Positions 11,026 to 21,574 are shown, counted from the stretch's first letter. The stretch: 64,000 bases of DNA from Marinomonas profundimaris (GCF_000508165.1 NZ_AYOZ01000001.1:1-64000); one strand, 5' to 3'. The notes: generated by a model from the letters alone, not told the origin. Numbers and translations are program-made.

Positions 11026-11376
11026 ATGACAGCAACAACATTTGATCCTGTCTCTAGCGTGTCGTTAACCGCTTCCGCGCAGAAATACTTTACATCCAAG
11101 TTGGTTAAACAGCCTGGTAAGTTGATTCGATTGAGTACAAAAGAAAGTGGCTGTACGGGCTTTTCTTATGTGCTTGATATTGTTGACGCGGCACAGGCAG
11201 AAGATACCGTTTTGTCTTTTGGTGATGTAACTTTCGCCGTCGATTCGCAGTCGACAGCTATGCTAAACGGCACTGAGATTGACTTGGTACGCGAAGGCGT
11301 CAATGAAGTGGTGAAGTTTCATAACCCAAACGTCGTGGCTGAATGTGGCTGTGGCGAAAGCTTTAGTGTGAGTTAA
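11026..11376 (+). CDS. sufA: A-type Fe-S carrier SufA
   Basis: Small carrier that receives clusters from SufBC2D and passes them to target proteins. It has 116 residues with the three expected cysteines, Cys43 (SGCTGF), Cys107 and Cys109 (ECGCGESF). An AGGAGG-like site precedes the ATG. Its place right after sufS favours SufA over IscA or ErpA, which have the same fold. Confidence 0.93.
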   Translation: MTATTFDPVSSVSLTASAQKYFTSKLVKQPGKLIRLSTKESGCTGFSYVLDIVDAAQAEDTVLSFGDVTFAVDSQSTAMLNGTEIDLVREGVNEVVKFHNPNVVAECGCGESFSVS

Positions 11377-11380
11377 CTTC

Positions 11381-11911
11381 ATGCAAAAAATGGTAGTGAC
11401 AAATCGTGCTTGTCCAGCACGACGAGTGCCGAGCGGTGAGCCGGTTAGCATTCCTGAAGGACAGTTTATTACCATTAACCAAAGTCTCGGTGGTAATTAC
11501 ACGGTGACGTGGCAAGGTAATATGTTGCGAATTGATGGAACTGATGCCGAGGCAATTGGCCAACAGCCTGAGATTCTTGAATTTGAAAATCTTGGTACAG
11601 GTCAAATTAGCGAAGATCAGGTCTGGAAGGCGATAGATACAGTTTTCGATCCTGAAATTCCGATCAGTTTGGTTTCTCTTGGTTTGGTGTATAAAGTGGT
11701 ATTAGATCAAGAAACCAAAACAGTACAGATTGATATGACACTGACTGCGCCAGGTTGTGGAATGGGGCCTGTGTTGGTTGGTGATGTGAAATATCGTGTT
11801 GCAAAGGTTCCGAATGTTGAACAGGTGAATGTTGAGTTGGTGTTTGATCCGCCTTGGTCACGGGAAATGATGAGTGAAGAGGCGCAATTAGAAGCGGGTT
11901 TGTTCTTCTAA
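11381..11911 (+). CDS. sufT: Putative Fe-S cluster assembly protein SufT
   Basis: A MIP18/DUF59-type protein of 176 residues that is common in SUF operons and helps mature Fe-S enzymes when demand is high. The N-terminal part (about 1-70) is the SufT-specific extension. The DUF59 domain follows, with DPEIP at 90-94 and TAPGCGMGP around Cys126. It starts five bases after sufA; the ATG at 11390 is an alternative start. A terminator follows, so this is the last gene of the main suf transcript. Confidence 0.88.
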   Translation: MQKMVVTNRACPARRVPSGEPVSIPEGQFITINQSLGGNYTVTWQGNMLRIDGTDAEAIGQQPEILEFENLGTGQISEDQVWKAIDTVFDPEIPISLVSLGLVYKVVLDQETKTVQIDMTLTAPGCGMGPVLVGDVKYRVAKVPNVEQVNVELVFDPPWSREMMSEEAQLEAGLFF

Positions 11912-11947
11912 GTTCTTCGTTGCTTTCGTTATATCGAATACACTATG

Positions 11948-11981
11948 AAACGGCCTTGGTTTTGCTAAGCGCCGTTTTTGT
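11948..11981 (+). terminator. Terminator between sufT and sufE
   Basis: AAACGGC (11948-11954) pairs with GCCGTTT (11971-11977). An inner CTTGG/CTAAG stem extends it, and a T-rich tail follows. Confidence 0.7.
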
Positions 11982-12013
11982 TTTACTGACGTTTTATATT
12001 TAAGAGGGGAGTC

Positions 12014-12439
12014 ATGTCCTTACCTAGTACGGAAGACATTGTTGACGACCTGTCGTTTTTTGACGATTGGGAAGATAAGTACAAATACATCATTGATCTT
12101 GGTAAGTCTTTGCCGGCCTTTGATGATGTGTGGCGCACGCCGGAGCGTTTGGTTAAGGGTTGTCAGAGTAGCGTTTGGATTCAACCTGGTAGTGAGCAAG
12201 ATGAAAAAAAAGGTGAAGTGCTTACCTTTTCGGTAGACAGCGACGCTATTATTGTTCGTGGTTTACTGGGGTTGGTATTGGCGGCTTTAAATTATAAAAC
12301 ACCACAAGAAATAGTAGCGTTTGATATCACGGCGTATTTCGAAGAGTTGGATCTTGAGAGGCATCTTAGTCCGACGCGTGGTAATGGCTTGCGCTCTATT
12401 GTGAACCGTATCAAAGGTATCGCACAGGCTGCAGTTTAG
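12014..12439 (+). CDS. sufE: Sulfur acceptor SufE
   Basis: Accepts persulfide sulfur from SufS on a conserved cysteine and delivers it to SufB. It has 141 residues, with Cys50 in the motif VKGCQSSVW, the family's active site. A good ribosome site (GAGGGGAG) precedes the ATG. It stands after the operon's terminator and before an IscS-type gene with a 44-base gap, so it may be made from read-through or from its own promoter. Confidence 0.95.
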   Translation: MSLPSTEDIVDDLSFFDDWEDKYKYIIDLGKSLPAFDDVWRTPERLVKGCQSSVWIQPGSEQDEKKGEVLTFSVDSDAIIVRGLLGLVLAALNYKTPQEIVAFDITAYFEELDLERHLSPTRGNGLRSIVNRIKGIAQAAV

Positions 12440-12483
12440 TTTTAGAGTATTTTGTAGAGACTGTTTTTGTTGGAGAGTTTTAA

Positions 12484-13638
12484 ATGAACACCCCGGTTTA
12501 CCTAGATAATTCTGCTACCACGCCAGTCGACCCAAGAGTGGCTGAAAAAATGATGGCGTGTTTGACTCAGGATGGTAATTTTGGCAATCCAGCCTCTCGT
12601 TCACACCTTTTTGGTTGGCGAGCAGAGGAGGCGGTAGAAGAAGCTAGGTTACAAGTGGCCACGCTAATCAACGCAGATTCTCGTGAAATTGTTTGGACCT
12701 CGGGGGCAACGGAAGCAAATAATTTAGCATTGAAAGGTATTGCGCATGCCTACCGCCAAAAAGGTCGTCATATTATTACGTCAATGATTGAACACAAAGC
12801 GGTGCTCGATCCATGTAAACAACTTGAAAAAGAAGGCTTTGAAGTGACTTACCTTCAGCCTGATTCTCATGGCGTGATTTCACCGAGTCAAGTTGAAGAC
12901 GCGCTTCGTGAAGACACTATTTTGGTTTCCTTGATGCATGGTAATAATGAGCTAGGTGTGTTGACCGATATTGCGGCGATAGGCGAGTTAACACGTTCTC
13001 ATGGTGTTTTTTTTCATGTTGATGCTGCCCAAACCACGGGTAAGGTGGCTATCGATGTTAATGCGATGAAGGTAGATTTAATGTCGCTTACAGCACACAA
13101 AACCTATGGGCCGAAGGGAATTGGCGCTTTGTTTGTTCGTCGCTCTCCGAAAATTAAGTTGGAAGCTCAGATTCACGGCGGTGGCCATGAGCGAGGTATG
13201 CGCTCTGGTACATTGGCGACGCATCAAATTGTCGGCATGGGGGAAGCGTTCCATCTAGCGGGCGCTGAGATGGCGGTGGATTGTGAGCGCATAAAAGTGT
13301 TACGAGAACGATTGTGGTCTTCGTTGAATGAGTTATCAGGTGTTCACCTAAATGGTGATTCTGATCAGCGTGTTGCGGGTGTGATTAATATTGGTTTTGA
13401 CGATGTTGATGGCGAAGTACTGCTTATGTCTTTGAGCGATATTGCGGTTTCTTCTGGCTCCGCATGCACTTCTGCAAGTCTAGAACCTTCTTATGTATTG
13501 CGAGCAATTGGATTGGCTGAGTCATTGGCGCACAGTTCATTGCGTCTTTCTATTGGTCGCTTCACCTCTCAGGAGGAAGTGGATTTTGTTGCTGAAACCA
13601 TTAAAAATGCAGTGATCCGTCTTAGATCTGTGGCTTAA
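12484..13638 (+). CDS. iscS: IscS-type (group I) cysteine desulfurase with short C-terminus
   Basis: PLP-dependent desulfurase of 384 residues. Lys206 ([10 protein letters not shown]) and Cys328 ([14 protein letters not shown]) fall at exactly the E. coli IscS numbers. The protein ends about 20 residues early, right after the last helix, so the C-terminal tail that docks IscU in E. coli is missing. No iscU, hscBA or fdx is adjacent; sufE is just upstream. It may serve tRNA thiolation, thiamin or molybdopterin sulfur supply, or work with SufE. The symbol reflects the family, not proven function. Confidence 0.88.
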   Translation: MNTPVYLDNSATTPVDPRVAEKMMACLTQDGNFGNPASRSHLFGWRAEEAVEEARLQVATLINADSREIVWTSGATEANNLALKGIAHAYRQKGRHIITSMIEHKAVLDPCKQLEKEGFEVTYLQPDSHGVISPSQVEDALREDTILVSLMHGNNELGVLTDIAAIGELTRSHGVFFHVDAAQTTGKVAIDVNAMKVDLMSLTAHKTYGPKGIGALFVRRSPKIKLEAQIHGGGHERGMRSGTLATHQIVGMGEAFHLAGAEMAVDCERIKVLRERLWSSLNELSGVHLNGDSDQRVAGVINIGFDDVDGEVLLMSLSDIAVSSGSACTSASLEPSYVLRAIGLAESLAHSSLRLSIGRFTSQEEVDFVAETIKNAVIRLRSVA

Positions 13639-13715
13639 GTGTGATAATTAGAGCTTTTCTTTCTATTTGAATAAATAATGTTTGTTTTATCGTACAATTT
13701 TAATGAGTTGATGCG

Positions 13716-13721
13716 TATAAT
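13716..13721 (+). promoter_or_regulatory. Candidate -10 of the ndk promoter
   Basis: Consensus TATAAT in the 154-base gap before ndk. The best spaced -35 is TACAAT at 13693-13698 with a 17-base spacer, which is weak. Confidence 0.45.
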
Positions 13722-13792
13722 ACGCGCGCTGAACTTTTATGTCCTGGGTCATGCAAAGGCATCACCCTTAAAATTTAATTTGGAGTTATACC

Positions 13793-14200
13793 ATGGCGTT
13801 AGAACGCACTCTATCTATCATCAAGCCTGATGCTGTTGCGAAAAACGTAATCGGCGAAATTTACACTCGTTTTGAGCGTGCTGGTTTCAAAATCGTTGAA
13901 GCTAAAATGATTCAACTAGACGACGAATTGGCTGGTGGTTTCTACGCTGAACACAAAGAGCGTCCTTTCTACAAAGATTTGGTTGCTTTCATGACGTCAG
14001 GTCCTGTTGTTGTTTCTGTTCTTGAAGGTGAAGGCGCAGTTCTTCGTCACCGTGAACTAATGGGTGCGACTAACCCTAAAGAAGCGACTGCTGGTACTTT
14101 ACGCGCAGATTACGCAACATCTATCGATGCGAATGCAGTTCACGGTTCTGATTCTGTTGAATCTGCTACACGTGAAATTGCTTACTTCTTCGGTAAGTAA
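13793..14200 (+). CDS. ndk: Nucleoside diphosphate kinase
   Basis: Transfers the terminal phosphate of ATP to other nucleoside diphosphates and so balances NTP and dNTP pools. The 135 residues begin [15 protein letters not shown], and the phosphorylated His117 is in NAVHGSDS. Length and residue number match bacterial Ndk. Codon use is rich in favoured codons, in keeping with high expression. It has its own promoter region and is followed by two terminators before rlmN. Confidence 0.98.
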   Translation: MALERTLSIIKPDAVAKNVIGEIYTRFERAGFKIVEAKMIQLDDELAGGFYAEHKERPFYKDLVAFMTSGPVVVSVLEGEGAVLRHRELMGATNPKEATAGTLRADYATSIDANAVHGSDSVESATREIAYFFGK

Positions 14201-14237
14201 TTGACAGCGAGGACTTTTTTTGTCCGAACTGATTTGT

Positions 14238-14263
14238 AAAAGCGGGCGTTAGCCCGCTTTTTT
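14238..14263 (+). terminator. ndk terminator 1
   Basis: Perfect 10-bp stem AAAAGCGGGC with GCCCGCTTTT, a four-base loop and a T-tail. Confidence 0.88.
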
Positions 14264-14269
14264 ACAGAG

Positions 14270-14306
14270 GCTTCTGAAAAGACCTTTCTTTTCAGAGGCT
14301 TTTTTC
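14270..14306 (+). terminator. ndk terminator 2
   Basis: TCTGAAAAGA pairs with TCTTTTCAGA (10 bp, four-base loop), extended by a few more pairs and followed by six T. A second terminator in tandem isolates ndk from rlmN. Confidence 0.75.
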
Positions 14307-14346
14307 GTTTACACTTAATGCTATACACAGCAAGCGATCTTGAATT

Positions 14347-15462
14347 ATGACTGACATCAAAAAAGTAAACCTATTAGGGCTATCACCTGAAAAACTGATC
14401 GAATTTTTCGAATCAATCGACGAGAAAAAATTTCGTGCGACTCAAGTGCTGAAATGGATTCATCAAAAAGGCGCGGAAAGCTTTGATGAAATGACCGATG
14501 TCAGTAAGTCTCTGCGTGCAAAGTTGGAAAAAATTTGTGAAATTCGTGCGCCAGAAGTTGTTTCTCAGAATATATCCAAAGATGGCACTCGGAAATGGAT
14601 TATTCGTACGGATGGCGGAAAGAATGATTGTGTAGAGACGGTCTTAATTCCGGATGGTGACCGTGCAACTCTTTGTGTTTCTTCACAAGTGGGTTGCTCT
14701 TTGGATTGCAGTTTTTGTTCAACTGGCAAGCAGGGCTTCAACCGTAACCTAACGCCGGCAGAGATTATTGGTCAAGTATGGATTGCTATTAAATCCTTTG
14801 GCCCGATGGATCCAAATGGCCCTCGTCGCGTGACAAATGTCGTTATGATGGGCATGGGTGAACCTCTGATGAATTTTGAGCCGGTTGTTGATTCAATGAT
14901 TCTGATGATGCATGACCATGCGTATGGTTTATCTAAGCGTCGTGTGACATTGAGTACGTCCGGTGTTGTGCCTAAAATATACGAATTAGTAAAACGCACT
15001 GATGTGTCTTTAGCAATTTCGCTGCATGCACCGGATGATGCATTACGTAACGTATTGGTGCCGATCAACAAGAAATACCCAATTGCTGAGTTGCTTGAGT
15101 CTTGTCAGCACTATTTAGCTAACTTGCCAGATAAACGACACATTACTATCGAATACACGATGATGTCTGGTGTGAATGATAACGAAGAACAGGCACATCA
15201 GCTGGCAGAGCTGCTTAAAGATTTGGAATGTAAGATTAATCTAATTCCGTTTAACCCGTTCCCTCATTCGGGTTATGAAAAACCGTCAAACAATCGCGTT
15301 CGTCGTTTTCAGAAAATCTTGGCAGACGCTCGTTATACCGTGACCGTTCGAACGACTCGCGGTGATGACATTGATGCGGCTTGTGGTCAGCTGGTTGGTG
15401 ACTTCCATGATAAGACTCGCCGTAGCCAGAAATACATTGAATTGCGAGAAGTGAATAGCTAG
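14347..15462 (+). CDS. rlmN: 23S rRNA/tRNA adenine-C2 methyltransferase RlmN
   Basis: Radical-SAM enzyme that methylates C2 of A2503 in 23S rRNA and A37 in some tRNAs. The 371 residues carry the cluster motif CSLDCSFC (Cys117, Cys121, Cys124) and the paired methyl-transfer cysteines (Cys110 and one in DAACGQL near the C-terminus). It opens the conserved gammaproteobacterial block rlmN-pilW-rodZ-ispG-hisS-yfgM-bamB-der. Confidence 0.97.
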   Translation: MTDIKKVNLLGLSPEKLIEFFESIDEKKFRATQVLKWIHQKGAESFDEMTDVSKSLRAKLEKICEIRAPEVVSQNISKDGTRKWIIRTDGGKNDCVETVLIPDGDRATLCVSSQVGCSLDCSFCSTGKQGFNRNLTPAEIIGQVWIAIKSFGPMDPNGPRRVTNVVMMGMGEPLMNFEPVVDSMILMMHDHAYGLSKRRVTLSTSGVVPKIYELVKRTDVSLAISLHAPDDALRNVLVPINKKYPIAELLESCQHYLANLPDKRHITIEYTMMSGVNDNEEQAHQLAELLKDLECKINLIPFNPFPHSGYEKPSNNRVRRFQKILADARYTVTVRTTRGDDIDAACGQLVGDFHDKTRRSQKYIELREVNS

Positions 15463-15504
15463 GCTGTTCAATTAATTTATTCAGTATATGACAAGGATGT
15501 CAGT

Positions 15505-16230
15505 ATGCGATTACGGTTAATTGCTTTTTTATTGTGTTGTTCGTTTTGTAGCTCTTGCGCTTATCAGGTTGTACCTCCTTCCTCGCCACCTCTTTCTGAA
15601 TCCAAAAGATTATCGCTCGCACAAGCCCACCTATTGTTGGGGCAGTGGGCGCTCGCGAAGAATCAATTGGATCGAATAGCGGAACCTCTTCAAGAACGAG
15701 ATTATTGGCGGTTATTAAGTTTGTATTGGCTGAGTGTTGAGCGATATAAAGACGCATTGTTGGTGCACGAAATGGCATTGGAAAAATACCCGGAAGACGA
15801 TTTTATTTGGAACAACTATGGTGTTTTGTTGGGGCTGAAAGATCGTTGGAAAGACGCGTGTGAGGCTTTTCAAACAGCGGATGAAAATGGCTTCACTAAG
15901 CGTCAATCGGTACAAATTAATCTTTCTCGATGTGCAATACGTCAGAATCACGTAAATTTGGCGGGAATCTATCTAAAACAGGCAAAAGAAATTGCGGAAT
16001 TGCCTCTGATTGGTTTGATGACAGAGCTCAATCTTGTTTTAATACAGGGTAGTAATGACAAAGCTCGCTTAATTTTTAATAATATCCAGGCTGATAAAAA
16101 AATTGCCCGAGGATCGGTGCATTTTGATGAATACAATTGTCTGTCGTGGCATTTAACTGCACGCGAGACTGACCCTACACTGTATTCATCTGCGAGTAAT
16201 TTTACATGCCTGAATGGCTCAAGGTATTGA
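15505..16230 (+). CDS. pilW: Type IV pilus biogenesis/stability lipoprotein PilW (PilF)
   Basis: Probable outer-membrane TPR lipoprotein that assists assembly of the PilQ secretin. It has 241 residues with a lipoprotein signal peptide (lipobox in CSFCSSC-AY, about residue 18) and TPR-like helices from about 35 to 170. The TPR part is divergent, so the call leans on its position between rlmN and rodZ, where pilF/pilW normally lies. It stops one base before the rodZ start. No other pilus gene is in the window. Confidence 0.78.
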   Translation: MRLRLIAFLLCCSFCSSCAYQVVPPSSPPLSESKRLSLAQAHLLLGQWALAKNQLDRIAEPLQERDYWRLLSLYWLSVERYKDALLVHEMALEKYPEDDFIWNNYGVLLGLKDRWKDACEAFQTADENGFTKRQSVQINLSRCAIRQNHVNLAGIYLKQAKEIAELPLIGLMTELNLVLIQGSNDKARLIFNNIQADKKIARGSVHFDEYNCLSWHLTARETDPTLYSSASNFTCLNGSRY

Positions 16231-16231
16231 C

Positions 16232-17236
16232 ATGACAACTGAAATTCAAACGGATGCTTCTGTAAGTAAAACGAGTACAGATACAATTAACATTGGTAAG
16301 AGATTAAAAGCGAAAAGACTAGAGCTAGAGTTTGATGAAAGACATGTTGCTACAGCGCTAAAAATTCCAATTGATCAAGTGCGTGCGCTTGAGGCCAACG
16401 AGTTTCAATATTTCCGTTCTGTAACATTTGCCCGCGGTTTTCTTAAGAGCTATTGCCGACTTCTAGAAATAGACCATTCTGAAATGCTTCATGCATTTGA
16501 TAGTGAGCGGGAAGGGGCTGAGTCAACGATTAAGCCAGTAGATAAAGTCAACAAACAGACACATCTTGGTGATCCCATTGTCATCTTTACCTCCATTGTT
16601 ATTGTTGCGGTTCTGATTTTTCTCGTTTTCTGGTGGCCATCTCAGCCAAATAAGGTTGACGAAGGCAGCGATATAAATAATGAAGTTACGGCGCAGGTAG
16701 AGATAGAGACACCGAAAGCGGCACCAGTTGAACCTGTTGTCAATGACGTCTTAAATGAATCTGCTCCTGTGTCGAGTTCAGAGAAAACGATTGCTAAAAA
16801 AGTAGTCTCGGAAAAAGCGGTAACAAGTAAGGTCACGAAAAGCGAAAAAACGCTTACGAATGGTGGCGTTGTGACAGGGCTTTCTGCGGAAACGATGGCC
16901 ATTTTAGAAGAGGCAGGTGTTAGTCCTGAAGAAGTGGTAAGAGCAACGGCAGAGGTTCCAGCAGAGCCTGTTGTTATCCCTCAGGCACCTTCGTATTCTA
17001 ATGATGTTGAAATTGCTTTTGATCAAGATTGCTGGACTGAAGTTCGTGATGGATCCGGTAAGATTTTATTTTCAGGGGTGAAACCTTCAGGTAGTACATT
17101 AGCGCTAACCGGCAATGCGCCATATCGTGTTGTGTTGGGCTATGCCAAAGGTGTGTCATCTTTGAAATACAAAGGTGAAGACTTCGACTTTTCTTCTTTT
17201 ACACGTAAAGATTTGGCTCGTTTTGAGCTCAAGTAG
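16232..17236 (+). CDS. rodZ: Cell-shape protein RodZ
   Basis: Bitopic inner-membrane protein linking MreB filaments to the elongation machinery. Of about 334 residues, the HTH domain occupies about 20-85 ([20 protein letters not shown] begins it). A single membrane segment lies at 115-135, then a low-complexity Val/Glu/Lys linker, then a DUF4115 periplasmic domain from about 255 to the end. The ATG at 16232 has AAGG upstream and is preferred to 16214, which lies inside pilW. It is the third gene of the conserved block. Confidence 0.92.
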   Translation: MTTEIQTDASVSKTSTDTINIGKRLKAKRLELEFDERHVATALKIPIDQVRALEANEFQYFRSVTFARGFLKSYCRLLEIDHSEMLHAFDSEREGAESTIKPVDKVNKQTHLGDPIVIFTSIVIVAVLIFLVFWWPSQPNKVDEGSDINNEVTAQVEIETPKAAPVEPVVNDVLNESAPVSSSEKTIAKKVVSEKAVTSKVTKSEKTLTNGGVVTGLSAETMAILEEAGVSPEEVVRATAEVPAEPVVIPQAPSYSNDVEIAFDQDCWTEVRDGSGKILFSGVKPSGSTLALTGNAPYRVVLGYAKGVSSLKYKGEDFDFSSFTRKDLARFELK

Positions 17237-17244
17237 AGAATCTT

Positions 17245-18357
17245 ATGCATTTTGAATCACCTATTAAACGCCGTCACTCTCGTCAAATTATGGTTGGGAA
17301 TGTGCCGGTTGGCGGTGGTGCGCCGATCAGTGTTCAAAGTATGACGAACACTGAAACTTGTGATGTGGATGCGACAGTCGCTCAAATTCGTGCTATCGCC
17401 GATGCTGGTGCGGATATTGTTCGTGTTTCTATTCCTTCTATGGATGCGGCCGAAGCCTTTAAAAAAATTCGTCAGCAAATAGATACGCCACTGGTTGCTG
17501 ATATCCATTTCGATTACAAGATTGCGTTAAAAGTGGCGGAATATGGCGTTGATTGCTTACGAATTAACCCAGGTAATATCGGTAATAAAGATCGTGTTCG
17601 TGCTGTCGTCGATTGTGCGCGTGATAAAAATATTCCGATACGAATTGGTGTAAATGCGGGCTCTTTGGAAAAAGATCTGCAGAAAAAATACGGTGAGCCA
17701 ACACCAGATGCACTGGTTGAGTCTGCTTTTCGTCAAATTCAATATTTTGATGAGTTGGACTTTCATGAGTATAAGCTGAGTTTGAAAGCATCTGATATTT
17801 TCATGACCGTTGAGGCATATCGAAAAATTGCCAGCCAAATTGATAATCCATTGCATCTTGGAATTACAGAAGCCGGCGGTTTACGCTCAGGCACCGTCAA
17901 ATCGTCAATTGGCCTTGGTTTGTTATTGATGGATGGTATTGGCGATACACTTCGCGTGTCATTAGCTGCAGACCCAGTCCAAGAAATTAAAGTCGGTTGG
18001 GATATGTTGCGCAGTTTGAAACTGCGAAATCGAGGCATTAACTTTATTGCCTGCCCAAGTTGTTCTCGACAGAATTTTGACGTTATTAAAACCATGAATG
18101 AGCTAGAAGAGCGTCTTGAAGACATTGTGGTTCCAATGGATGTTGCTGTTATCGGTTGTATTGTAAACGGCCCGGGTGAAGCAAAAGAAGCTGACATTGG
18201 ACTTGCTGGTGGTTCGCCAAATAACTTGATTTACCAAGACGGTAAGCCGAACAGCAAGACGAAAAATGAAACACTCGTTGATGATTTAGAAAAAATGATT
18301 CGTGATAAAGCGTCCGTCAAAGAACGGGAATTGGCCAATATCATCGCAAAAAATTAA
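17245..18357 (+). CDS. ispG: 4-hydroxy-3-methylbut-2-enyl diphosphate synthase (flavodoxin)
   Basis: [4Fe-4S] enzyme of the MEP isoprenoid pathway that opens MEcPP to HMBPP. It has 370 residues: an N-terminal TIM barrel and a C-terminal cluster domain. Cys270, Cys273 and Cys305, plus Glu312 in GPGE, match the E. coli ligand numbers. It begins eight bases after rodZ. As a cluster-dependent enzyme it is a client of the SUF system encoded upstream. Confidence 0.98.
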   Translation: MHFESPIKRRHSRQIMVGNVPVGGGAPISVQSMTNTETCDVDATVAQIRAIADAGADIVRVSIPSMDAAEAFKKIRQQIDTPLVADIHFDYKIALKVAEYGVDCLRINPGNIGNKDRVRAVVDCARDKNIPIRIGVNAGSLEKDLQKKYGEPTPDALVESAFRQIQYFDELDFHEYKLSLKASDIFMTVEAYRKIASQIDNPLHLGITEAGGLRSGTVKSSIGLGLLLMDGIGDTLRVSLAADPVQEIKVGWDMLRSLKLRNRGINFIACPSCSRQNFDVIKTMNELEERLEDIVVPMDVAVIGCIVNGPGEAKEADIGLAGGSPNNLIYQDGKPNSKTKNETLVDDLEKMIRDKASVKERELANIIAKN

Positions 18358-18366
18358 GGATCCATT

Positions 18367-19641
18367 GTGGCTCGTAAAATTCAAGCGATTAGGGGGATGA
18401 ATGACATCTTGCCTGATCAGTCTTCTGTTTGGTTATACCTTGAAAAAACAGTAGCAGACGTTGTTAAGTCTTATGGATATCAACAAATCCGTTTTCCTAT
18501 TGTTGAAAATACGGATTTGTTTAAACGCGGTGTGGGCGAAACAACCGATATCGTTGAAAAAGAAATGTATACCTTTGATGATCGTAATGGTGAATCGTTG
18601 ACGTTGCGCCCTGAAGGGACGGCAAGCTGTGTTCGTGCAGCCGATCAAGCTGGGTTGTTGTTTAACCAAACGCAGCGCCTGTGGTACACGGGCCCCATGT
18701 TTCGTTATGAGCGCCCGCAAAAAGGCCGTTATCGTCAATTTCATCAAATCGGTGTTGAAGCATTTGGTATGGGTTCTGCTGATATTGATGCGGAATTGAT
18801 TACATTATCGGCTCGACTATGGAAAAAGCTTGGTCTTTTAGAGCATGTCGAGTTGCAGTTGAATACCATAGGTTTGGCTTCCGAGCGCGAAGCGTTTAAA
18901 GCCGCTTTGGTTGAATATTTGACAGGGTTTAAAGACCAACTTGATGAAGATAGCCAGCGCCGCTTGGTGTCTAATCCATTACGGATATTGGATTCAAAAG
19001 ATGAATCTACACAATCTGTTCTAAAAAATGCCCCTAATCTTGAAGACTTTATTGGTGAAGAGTCACAAGCGCACTTTGAGCGCCTACAAGCTATATTGAA
19101 AGCCAATAATGTGCCTTATGTGATTAACCATCGCTTAGTTCGTGGCTTGGATTATTACGGAAAAACAGTTTTCGAATGGGTAACATCGCATCTTGGTTCA
19201 CAGGCCACTATCTGTGCGGGTGGGCGATATGATGGTTTGGTTGAGCAGTTAGGTGGTAAAGCAACGCCTGCCGTTGGTTTTGCGATGGGAATTGAACGTT
19301 TGGTTCTACTCCTTGAGACCCTGAGCTTAATTCCCGATACCGCAAAGTTCTCGACCGATGTGTTTATTATTAGCATGGGCGACGACGCTGAAATTGCGTC
19401 ATTTGTTTTGGCAGAAAGTATCCGTGAAATTGACTTAGGTCGCGTGGTTTTGCGTCACTGTGGTGGCGGTAACTTTAAAAATCAAATGAAAAAAGCAGAT
19501 AAATCAGAGGCTCGTTTCACGATGATTTTAGGACAGGATGAAATTGACAGCGGCGTGTGTCAAATCAAAGATATGTCAACAGGTGAACAGCATACTTGTT
19601 TACTGGCAGATGCCCCGACATACATTAATGAAAAACTATAA
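18367..19641 (+). CDS. hisS: Histidyl-tRNA synthetase
   Basis: Class II aminoacyl-tRNA synthetase of 424 residues. It starts at a GTG (18367) with GGA upstream. Motif 2 is [19 protein letters not shown], the histidine-specific loop is [15 protein letters not shown], and motif 3 is [10 protein letters not shown]; the anticodon-binding domain is C-terminal. It follows ispG after nine bases, the usual gammaproteobacterial order. Confidence 0.98.
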   Translation: MARKIQAIRGMNDILPDQSSVWLYLEKTVADVVKSYGYQQIRFPIVENTDLFKRGVGETTDIVEKEMYTFDDRNGESLTLRPEGTASCVRAADQAGLLFNQTQRLWYTGPMFRYERPQKGRYRQFHQIGVEAFGMGSADIDAELITLSARLWKKLGLLEHVELQLNTIGLASEREAFKAALVEYLTGFKDQLDEDSQRRLVSNPLRILDSKDESTQSVLKNAPNLEDFIGEESQAHFERLQAILKANNVPYVINHRLVRGLDYYGKTVFEWVTSHLGSQATICAGGRYDGLVEQLGGKATPAVGFAMGIERLVLLLETLSLIPDTAKFSTDVFIISMGDDAEIASFVLAESIREIDLGRVVLRHCGGGNFKNQMKKADKSEARFTMILGQDEIDSGVCQIKDMSTGEQHTCLLADAPTYINEKL

Positions 19642-19704
19642 TTGTATTTAATATAGAGCCGCTTTATTAAACGATTAAGCGCTATCTTGAACGAGGAAGT
19701 AACC

Positions 19705-20346
19705 GTGTCTGAATTGAAGACTGAAGAAGAACAAATCGAAGCGTTTAAAGCGTGGTGGAAAAAGAATGGCACAATGTTAGTGGTTGCCATAGCGGTCGCT
19801 GTCGGTGGTTATTTTGGCTGGCAAGCTTGGAAAAACAGCCAAGCGAACTACACAAGTGAGGCATCGGCACTTTATCAAAACCTAGTTCAAGCTGCAGCCG
19901 ATTTAAGTGATGAAAATAATCAAAAAACAGTGACGTTTATTTCTAAGCAACTGGTTGATGATTATGGAGATACCGGTTATGCGGTATTCGGTCAATTATT
20001 TTTGGCTCGAGTGGATGCTGAAAATGGTCAGTATGATGAGGCAATTAACGCATTAGACATCGCTATTTCTAAAACTCAAGATGCTTCTTTTGTTGCAATC
20101 GCCAATTTGCGAGTGGCTCGTTTATTGCTTCAAAAACAAGATTATACTGCTGCAATGGCGCGTGCAGAAAAAGTGTCTGAAGAGGAATTTGCTGCGCAGC
20201 AGCAGGAACTAATAGGTGATATTTTATTATCACAAGGTAAGCGTGACGATGCTCGTGTTGCTTACCAGAAGGCCAGTGAAGCGTTGGGTGTTGGTGTGAA
20301 CCATCCTTTGCTTGATATTAAACTTAAGGATTTGGTGAAAGGGTAA
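19705..20346 (+). CDS. yfgM: Periplasmic chaperone/YfgM family protein
   Basis: Inner-membrane-anchored TPR protein. In E. coli, YfgM associates with the SecYEG-PpiD translocon and affects envelope protein folding. About 213 residues from the GTG at 19705, which has GAGGA upstream; a TTG at 19687 is less likely. A membrane segment lies at about 22-41 (LVVAIAVAVGGYFGWQAW), followed by TPR-like helices. It ends two bases before bamB. Confidence 0.9.
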   Translation: MSELKTEEEQIEAFKAWWKKNGTMLVVAIAVAVGGYFGWQAWKNSQANYTSEASALYQNLVQAAADLSDENNQKTVTFISKQLVDDYGDTGYAVFGQLFLARVDAENGQYDEAINALDIAISKTQDASFVAIANLRVARLLLQKQDYTAAMARAEKVSEEEFAAQQQELIGDILLSQGKRDDARVAYQKASEALGVGVNHPLLDIKLKDLVKG

Positions 20347-20348
20347 CT

Positions 20349-21482
20349 ATGAGTAAGTTTCTTTTTCTCGTTGTATTGTTTGCCTCTTTAGTGGTTCAGG
20401 GTTGTTCTAATGCGCGTCCTGATTTACCAGGGCTTCCGTCGATAGAAAGTAAGGTCAAGCTTAAGACTGCGTGGCGATCGAGTGTAGATGGAAACTTTGG
20501 TGAGTCTAGTGAGCGTTTTAATCTTGTTGCAGAAGATGGATCTTTGTTCTTTGTAACGGATAAAGGCACGGCTTACGAGCTTGGTCAGGAAAAGGGCAAG
20601 AAAAAAGCGTCTTTCACCACTGATTATAAGCCAAGTGCGGGCGTCACTCGTCATGGCGATGTTTTGTACTTTGGAACATACGATGCTCAGTTCGTTGCTG
20701 TTTCACTAGCGACGCAATCGGTATTGTGGGAAAAAACGTTGAGTTCTGAAGTCTTGGCTGAAGCCTCTTATGCTGCAGGCAAGTTAGCGATTCAGACGGC
20801 AGATGGCTGGTTGAGTATTCTCGATTCAGAAACCGGTGATACATTGTGGCGAGCCAAAGAAGATTTGCCATCGCTAACTGTACGTGGTACAAGCGCTCCC
20901 ATTATTGCAGATGGTAAAGTCGTTGCAGGATTTGCAGACGGCAAACTGAAAGCATTCTCTCTACAGAGTGGTAACTTACTTTGGTCTTACGATGTTGGTA
21001 AACCAGAAGGTCGTTACGAAATTGAGCGATTAAGCGATATCGACGGCCGTTTAGTGGTTGATAACGGTGTGGTTTATGCGGTTGCTTACAATGGTACGCT
21101 TGTCGCACTTTCTATCGAAAATGGCCGACCACTATGGCAACGCAGTATTTCTAGCTCTGTTGGGGTCGCCATCAAAGGTGAGTTATTAGTAGCTGTTGAT
21201 ATGAAGAGTAAGGTGATTGCTCTGAATGCCAAAAACGGCGCTGAAGTTTGGGAAAATACAGATCTTGTTGAGCGAGATTTGATTTCTCCTGAATTTTTCC
21301 GAGATTATGTCGCTGTGATGGATCGCGGTGGTTATGTTCATTTGCTTGATGTAATAACAGGCGAAGTTGCAGGACATATAATAGCTGACAATGATGTCCC
21401 ACCGGGTAGTCGCATGGTGGCGATCGACAAGAAATTGTTTATTCTTACGCCGAACTCTAATGTGACGGCATTGAGCTATTGA
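20349..21482 (+). CDS. bamB: Outer membrane assembly lipoprotein BamB
   Basis: Beta-propeller lipoprotein of the BAM complex that inserts outer-membrane proteins. It has 377 residues, with a signal peptide ending in the lipobox LVVQGC (Cys at about 19). Repeated PQQ-type blades follow (for example ETGDTLWRAKE, QSGNLLWSYDVG, ENGRPLWQRSI, KNGAEVWENT). Its position between yfgM and der is the standard one. Confidence 0.95.
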   Translation: MSKFLFLVVLFASLVVQGCSNARPDLPGLPSIESKVKLKTAWRSSVDGNFGESSERFNLVAEDGSLFFVTDKGTAYELGQEKGKKKASFTTDYKPSAGVTRHGDVLYFGTYDAQFVAVSLATQSVLWEKTLSSEVLAEASYAAGKLAIQTADGWLSILDSETGDTLWRAKEDLPSLTVRGTSAPIIADGKVVAGFADGKLKAFSLQSGNLLWSYDVGKPEGRYEIERLSDIDGRLVVDNGVVYAVAYNGTLVALSIENGRPLWQRSISSSVGVAIKGELLVAVDMKSKVIALNAKNGAEVWENTDLVERDLISPEFFRDYVAVMDRGGYVHLLDVITGEVAGHIIADNDVPPGSRMVAIDKKLFILTPNSNVTALSY

Positions 21483-21555
21483 AATCAATCTTGATTTCAT
21501 TTTAGCGATTTTTAAAGAGGCTGCCATTCCTTAAATAGGGATGGTGGCCACTTTG
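21481..21555 (+). other. Two hairpins in the bamB-der gap
   Basis: GAAATCAA/TTGATTTC (21481-21498) overlaps the bamB stop and is followed by ATTTTA. A 12-bp stem with wobbles and mismatches (21519-21530 with 21538-21549) follows it. Either could reduce read-through into der; neither is a strong terminator. Confidence 0.4.
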
Positions 21556-21574
21556 TATTTTTATAGGTAAAAAA

